DNA of 64,000 nt, taken from positions 49,476 through 113,475 of the forward strand of contig CAZCGE010000079.1 in the NCBI GenBank assembly GCA_964498125.1, read 5' to 3'. The DNA comes from CAMDBL01 sp964498125. Its GTDB lineage: Bacteria > Pseudomonadota > Alphaproteobacteria > Rhizobiales > Hyphomicrobiaceae. A program made the position numbers and the translations under genes. A model generated the notes under the pieces. That model saw only the letters and a program-made list of their open reading frames with translations. It was not told where the DNA came from and ran no database searches. Shown here piece by piece: positions 60,278 to 64,000 of this stretch (position 1 is the stretch's first letter; the number at the start of each line of letters is the position of its first letter).

Positions 60278-61165
60278 ATGCCCGCACCCCTGCTCGGCCT
60301 TGCCCGGCCCAACCACTACCGCTTCAAGCTCGGCGGCTTCGAGATCATCCAGTTGCACGACGGCGCCCTGCACATGGCGGGACCGCAGCCGCCGTTCGCC
60401 ACCGACCAGACCAAGGAAACCGTGCAGGCCCACCTCAAGGCCAACCATCTGCCCGGCGACAAGCTGGAGAATTCCTACACCTGCACGATGATCAACACCG
60501 GCAAGGAGCTGGTGCTGTTCGACACCGGCAACGGCTCGGCCAAGCAGAGCGGCGGCCAGGGCTTCCTGCTCAAGGCGCTGGCGGCGGCCGGCTACACGCC
60601 CGACCAGGTCGACGTCGTCGTCACCACGCATTGCCATCCCGACCATTTCCTCGGCCTGATCGAGGGCGGCAAGCCGGCCTATCCAAATGCCCGCACCGTG
60701 TTCGGCCAGAAGGAATTCGACTATTGGAAGAAGGGCGACGACGTGCCGGATTGGCGCGTGCCGACGCGCGAGGGCTTCCTGAAGATCTGCCTGCCGTTCG
60801 CCGAGAAGTCGACCTTCATCAAGGAAGGCAGCACGGTCGTCCCCGGCATCACCGCGGTGGAAGCCTTCGGCCACTCGCCGGGTCTGCTCGCCTTCAACAT
60901 CGAAAGCAACGGCCAACGCCTGTTCATGTGGGCCGACGTCACCAACCACTCCGTCATGTCGCTGCAGAAGCCGGAGTGGCTGGTTCATTTCGACCACGAC
61001 AAGGCGCAGGCCGTCGCCACCCGCAAGCGCGTGCTCGACATGGTGGCGCACGACAAGTGCCTGGCGATCGGCTTCCACATGCCGTTCCCGGCCTTCGGCT
61101 ACGTCGACAAGTCGGGCGACGGCTATCGCTGGATACCGGCCAGCTATCAGATGAACTTTGCTTGA
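60278..61165 (+). CDS. MBL fold metallo-hydrolase
   Basis: 295 residues. The metal motif HxHxDH is in VTTHCHPDHFLGLIEGG; further ligands lie in GHSPGLLAFNI, MWADVTNH and GFHMPFPAFGYV. Resembles the lactonase/glyoxalase II-like branch of the superfamily. No signal peptide is seen. GGAGGAG stands before ATG 60278. Probably co-transcribed with the MFS gene. Confidence 0.9.
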   Translation: MPAPLLGLARPNHYRFKLGGFEIIQLHDGALHMAGPQPPFATDQTKETVQAHLKANHLPGDKLENSYTCTMINTGKELVLFDTGNGSAKQSGGQGFLLKALAAAGYTPDQVDVVVTTHCHPDHFLGLIEGGKPAYPNARTVFGQKEFDYWKKGDDVPDWRVPTREGFLKICLPFAEKSTFIKEGSTVVPGITAVEAFGHSPGLLAFNIESNGQRLFMWADVTNHSVMSLQKPEWLVHFDHDKAQAVATRKRVLDMVAHDKCLAIGFHMPFPAFGYVDKSGDGYRWIPASYQMNFA

Positions 61166-61179
61166 GAAGACGAGGGAAT

Positions 61180-61257
61180 GGGGAGTAGGGAGTTGGGAGT
61201 AGGGGGCGATTCCTCTCCCCGAGGTATTTCCTTCCCACTCCCCACTCCCAACTCCCC
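61180..61257. repeat. Inverted pair of G-quadruplex motifs
   Basis: 61180-61206 on the plus strand has four G-runs (GGGG, GGG, GGG, GGGGG) separated by four-base loops AGTA, AGTT, AGTA. 61234-61257 has the mirror arrangement of C-runs, so the minus strand carries the second motif. The two arms are also roughly complementary. It lies in the leader of the following gene, 32 bases before its start. Confidence 0.8.
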
Positions 61258-61288
61258 TCTTCGCTTCTTTTCCCTCGGAGCTTCCCCA

Positions 61289-62209
61289 ATGAAAATCGCC
61301 ATCCTCGGCGCCGGCGCCATGGGCTCGATCTACGCCGCCCTGCTCGCCGATCAAGGCAAGCACGACGTCTGGGCCATCGATACGTGGCAAGAGCACGTCG
61401 ACGCGATCAACGCCAAGGGCCTCCGGGTCGAGGGCAAGAGCGGCGACCGCACCGTGCGGATCAACGCCACGACCAAGGCCAGCGACGTCAAGGACGCCGA
61501 TCTCGTCATCATCGCCACCAAGGATGACGGCGTCGTCGCCGCCGCCAAGTCCGCGCTTGCTGTCGGCAAATCCAGCGCGCCGATCCTGACGATCCAGAAC
61601 GGACTGGGCTCCGCCGACAAGGTGGCCGAGGTGGTCGGCTCCAAGCGCATCATGATGGGCGTGGTCGGCGGCTTCGGCGCCTCGATGAGGGGACCCGGCC
61701 ATGCCCACCACAACGGCATGGAGTTCGTCCGCCTCGGCGAGATGGACGGCGGCATGACCGATCGCCTCGAAGTGGTGGCCGAGGCCTGGCGCGCGGGCGG
61801 CTTCAAGGTGCTGACCTTCGCCGACATCCACAAGATGGTCTGGGAAAAGCTGCTCTGCAACTGCACCTTCTCGGGGCCCTGCGCGCTGACCGGCTTGACG
61901 GTCGGCGAGGTGATGGCCAGCCCGCAGGCCTGGCCGATCGCCACCGGCTGCGCGATTGAAGGCTTCGCCGTGGCCAAGGCCAAGGGCATCAAGCTCGATT
62001 TCGATGACCCGGTGGCCTACGTGCGTGCCTTCGGCGAGAAGATCCCTGGCGCCAAGCCGTCGATGCTGCTCGACCACATCGCCCGGCGCCGCTCCGAGAT
62101 CGACAACATCAATGGCGCCATTCCGCGCGAGGGCGCCAAGGTCGGCGTGCCGACGCCAATATCGACCGTCGTCACCGAGCTGGTCCGCGCCAAGGAATCG
62201 GCTTTCTGA
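61289..62209 (+). CDS. 2-dehydropantoate 2-reductase family protein
   Basis: 306 residues. Rossmann start MKIAILGAGAMGSIYAALL, DLVIIATKDDGV, TIQNGLGS, MVWEKLLCNC with the catalytic Lys, and C-terminal PSMLLDHIARRRSEIDNINGAIPREGAKVGVPTP, the ApbA/PanE pattern. Either ketopantoate reductase for coenzyme A or a paralogue for another 2-oxo acid; context does not decide. Start at 61289 with CGGAG upstream. Stop and the next start share a base (TGATG). Confidence 0.9.
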   Translation: MKIAILGAGAMGSIYAALLADQGKHDVWAIDTWQEHVDAINAKGLRVEGKSGDRTVRINATTKASDVKDADLVIIATKDDGVVAAAKSALAVGKSSAPILTIQNGLGSADKVAEVVGSKRIMMGVVGGFGASMRGPGHAHHNGMEFVRLGEMDGGMTDRLEVVAEAWRAGGFKVLTFADIHKMVWEKLLCNCTFSGPCALTGLTVGEVMASPQAWPIATGCAIEGFAVAKAKGIKLDFDDPVAYVRAFGEKIPGAKPSMLLDHIARRRSEIDNINGAIPREGAKVGVPTPISTVVTELVRAKESAF

Positions 62210-62964
62210 TGGTCGACGCCGTCAGAGCCGCTTTCACCGTCGATCTCGCGATTTTCATGCTGGCGGCGTTTCTCGGCGCGGTGGTGGCGGGCCTCGCCGG
62301 CTTCGCCTTCGGGCTGGTCGCCTCCGGAATGTGGCTGCATATCATCACGCCGGTGCAGAGCGCCGTGCTGATCGCTGCCTTCGCCTGCGTCGTGCAGAGC
62401 CAGGCGACCTGGCGATTGCGGCATGCGGTCCGCTGGCGGCGGATCTGGCCGTTTGTCGTCGGCGGGGCGATCGGCATCCCCATCGGCGGCGAGATCCTGC
62501 GCTACGTCTCGCCCACGACCATGCGCGGCGTGCTGGGCGTCTTTCTGATCGTCTTTTGCGCCTACTATCTGGCCAAACCAGATTTGGGACGCGCACGCAG
62601 CCGTCCGATCCTTGACGGCGTCGTCGGCATCGGTGGCGGCGTCGTCGGCGCGCTCACCGGATTGTCCGGCATCGTCGTCAACATCTGGACCACGATGCAG
62701 GGCCTGCCGAAGGACGAGCAGCGCGCCGTGTTCCAGCCGACCGCGGTGATCCTGTTCATCCTGACGCTGGCCTGGCTCGGCGGCGCCGGCATCATCCCGG
62801 ACGGCACCGGACGCCTGTTCCTGATCGGCCTGCCCTTGGTTCTGATCGGCACCTGGATCGGCTTGAAGCTCTACGGCCGCCTCGACGAGGCCAGCTTCCG
62901 GCGTCTGGTGCTGTGGCTGCTGTTCATCTCCGGCCTGACGCTGCTGCCGTCGCTGGTTGGGTAG
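62209..62964 (+). CDS. TSUP (TauE/SafE) family membrane permease
   Basis: 251 residues, about seven or eight helices. LAAFLGAVVAGLAGFAFGLVASGMWLHIITPVQSAVLIA and the second repeat IGGGVVGALTGLSGIVVNIWTTMQGLPKDEQRAVFQPTAV show the two-repeat TSUP layout. The family moves sulfite, sulfoacetate and other organosulfonates or carboxylates. Coupled to the reductase gene by a one-base overlap. Confidence 0.88.
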   Translation: MVDAVRAAFTVDLAIFMLAAFLGAVVAGLAGFAFGLVASGMWLHIITPVQSAVLIAAFACVVQSQATWRLRHAVRWRRIWPFVVGGAIGIPIGGEILRYVSPTTMRGVLGVFLIVFCAYYLAKPDLGRARSRPILDGVVGIGGGVVGALTGLSGIVVNIWTTMQGLPKDEQRAVFQPTAVILFILTLAWLGGAGIIPDGTGRLFLIGLPLVLIGTWIGLKLYGRLDEASFRRLVLWLLFISGLTLLPSLVG

Positions 62965-62999
62965 TGACGGGGAATCCCGGGATCGGCGGCTGACGTAAC

Positions 63000-63377
63000 C
63001 TACGCAGCCTTGGCCGTTGGATCGCCGAAATCCAGCTCCAGCTTGACCTTAGTGCATAGAACTGTAGGCACCTTTCGGCCGTCCGGCATCTCCGTAAATT
63101 CGACTAGCCCCAATCTCTCCATGCCATGAAGCGTGCGCGATAGGTTGGAAACGGCGCGATCGGAGGTGCGAGCCAGTTCAGTCAACGACTGCGGCTGAGA
63201 GTTCCTGATCATCTCCAACAGAAGCATGTTCTTTTCTGTGAGAACCTTGGCAAGGGACTCCAGCGATGAAATCCAAACTTTCGGCTCGCCCGGCCGCAAC
63301 TTGCCACCCCGAGCAATCTCGATCATGCGCTTCTTAACGTAACCGGCGGGAGCGATGCCAATATGCAAGGTCTTCAT
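63000..63377 (-). CDS. Winged-helix antitoxin, TumA-like (HVO_A0114 type)
   Basis: 125 residues. ILTEKNMLLLEMIRNSQPQSLTELARTSDRAVSNLSRTLHGMERLGLVEF-type winged helix (here beginning VLTEKN) and the tail DGRKVPTVLCTKVKLELDF. Proteins of this group follow DUF6516 (TumE) toxins. ATG 63377 overlaps the toxin stop (ATGA). Confidence 0.82.
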   Translation of the reverse strand: MKTLHIGIAPAGYVKKRMIEIARGGKLRPGEPKVWISSLESLAKVLTEKNMLLLEMIRNSQPQSLTELARTSDRAVSNLSRTLHGMERLGLVEFTEMPDGRKVPTVLCTKVKLELDFGDPTAKAA

Positions 63378-63757
63378 TCCGTCCACGGCACGTCCTCCTC
63401 TTCCATGATTGTCTGCACGTCTCGCCAAAAATCTTCCATCAGCTTCACTGGCGAGTCGAAATCATACCAAGTAATCCGATCTCGAAAATGGCGATGGTCA
63501 CAGCCGCGACTTTTTTGTTGCGATTTCCTTGCGGGGCCGCTCCCGATATCCGGATAATGTGCATTGTCATACCCGACTATCCTACCACCGCCAGGACGAT
63601 GCATGGTCAGCGTGTAGTTGATTCCATGTGGCCGCTGCTCATCCCGCCCAACCAGAGTCGCCTTCACGGAAATCCAGAATCCTCCACCTACCTCCGTGGT
63701 CCATCCATGAAGGTTCAGCAGGGTCTCGATCCCGTCGTCACGGTTATCATCAGTCAC
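63374..63757 (-). CDS. DUF6516 (TumE-like) toxin
   Basis: 127 residues. GFWISVKATLVGRDEQRPHGINYTLTMHRPGGGRIVGYDNAHYPD and RITWYDFDSPVKLMEDFWRDV are typical of the DUF6516 family, named TumE where tested. Together with the overlapping winged-helix gene it forms a toxin-antitoxin operon with the toxin first. Mechanism is presumed RNA-directed. Confidence 0.82.
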   Translation of the reverse strand: MTDDNRDDGIETLLNLHGWTTEVGGGFWISVKATLVGRDEQRPHGINYTLTMHRPGGGRIVGYDNAHYPDIGSGPARKSQQKSRGCDHRHFRDRITWYDFDSPVKLMEDFWRDVQTIMEEEDVPWTE

Positions 63758-63828
63758 CCATTATCACCAGGACCTTCCCCATAATCCGCGCCCACTTTGA
63801 GCCAAGCCGTTGAAGTGACTCGCTGATT

Positions 63829-63859
63829 GGCACTGAAGAAGTGCCGACGGCCTTTTTTT
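63829..63859 (+). terminator. Terminator-like hairpin with T-run
   Basis: GGCACT (63829-63834), loop GAAGA, AGTGCC (63840-63845), seven bases, then seven T (63853-63859). No plus-strand gene ends nearby, so it may be a leader attenuator for the gene starting near 63958 or the end of a small RNA. The distance from stem to T-run is long for a classic terminator. Confidence 0.45.
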
Positions 63860-63957
63860 GGGGAGACTCTCTGCGGCGAGGTGGCCCTCCGGGTTTGAGC
63901 TAGGATGCTGGTGCGAACCAAGCACGACCTGGACCAAAGCCACGGAGAGCCGGCCCT

Positions 63958-64000
63958 ATGATAGCCCAGACTGCAGCCAAGATGCGCGAGCACCTCCAGG
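63958..64000 (+). CDS. Possible start of a gene cut by the window edge
   Basis: ATG 63958 has GGAGAG eight bases upstream and reads MIAQTAAKMREHLQ up to the end of the window. Too short to identify. Confidence 0.3.
   Translation, partial: MIAQTAAKMREHLQ

Overview
The window reads as a chromosomal segment of a GC-rich alphaproteobacterium, most likely of the order Hyphomicrobiales (Rhizobiales). Evidence: the cell-cycle methylase CcrM with a perfect CtrA box (TTAA-N7-TTAA) in front of it, an RcdA-type (DUF1465) protein, a DUF1192 protein, a ferritin-like/VIT1 exporter of the MbfA type behind an Irr-type iron control element, the dnaB-alr-radA-cvpA-purF block, and dispersed AGAGCATTTTCC palindromes of a kind common in that order. 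The genus cannot be fixed from this sequence. I see no rRNA, tRNA, CRISPR array, prophage or complete insertion sequence.

Layout. 1-5 kb: vitamin B12 uptake on the minus strand (cobalamin riboswitch, TonB receptor, a secreted alpha/beta hydrolase, and the start of a BtuF-like binding protein), then a HigBA-type toxin-antitoxin pair whose toxin is frameshifted. 5-9 kb: a CrtI-like FAD oxidoreductase, a cupin, an ankyrin protein and a small membrane protein. 9.3-16.6 kb: conserved housekeeping genes (dnaB, alr, radA, cvpA, purF, an SDR). 16.6-25.4 kb: VapBC, ileS, an unknown secreted protein, a Uma2 nuclease, a quinone oxidoreductase, DUF1192, a candidate anti-Shine-Dalgarno small RNA, rcdA and rpmE. 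25.5-40 kb: accessory metabolism (amidohydrolase, orphan binding proteins, sterol-desaturase-like protein, MbfA, class II aldolase, FAH-family enzyme, TRAP binding protein, serine hydrolase, SDRs, aldo/keto reductase) with one toxin-antitoxin-like pair and many repeats. 40-48.6 kb: radC, map, envC-like, ctpA, rppH, ccrM and a DUF433/PIN-like toxin-antitoxin operon. 48.7-57.5 kb: CoA-transferase, hybrid histidine kinase, GNAT acyltransferase, and a compact minus-strand operon resembling the 4-oxalomesaconate branch of aromatic meta-cleavage (tautomerase, PIG-L hydratase, type I extradiol dioxygenase, pyrone-type lactonase) with a decayed Bug/TctC binding protein behind it. 57.7-64 kb: dapE, an MFS carrier, an MBL hydrolase, a ketopantoate-reductase-like enzyme, a TSUP permease and a TumE/TumA-type toxin-antitoxin pair.

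The most unusual material is between the genes. At least four families of short inverted-repeat elements are scattered through the window. One ~230 bp element occurs twice; in the two copies an internal 31 bp segment lies in opposite orientation between short inverted repeats. Another is a 244 bp element with 23 bp imperfect terminal inverted repeats. Piece-like copies of the same motif lie in stop-codon hairpins and even inside ileS. Two remnants of Bug-type binding-protein genes share a 35 bp near-identical direct repeat and flank a 4.9 kb segment. All functional assignments come from reading translated motifs; no database search was possible.
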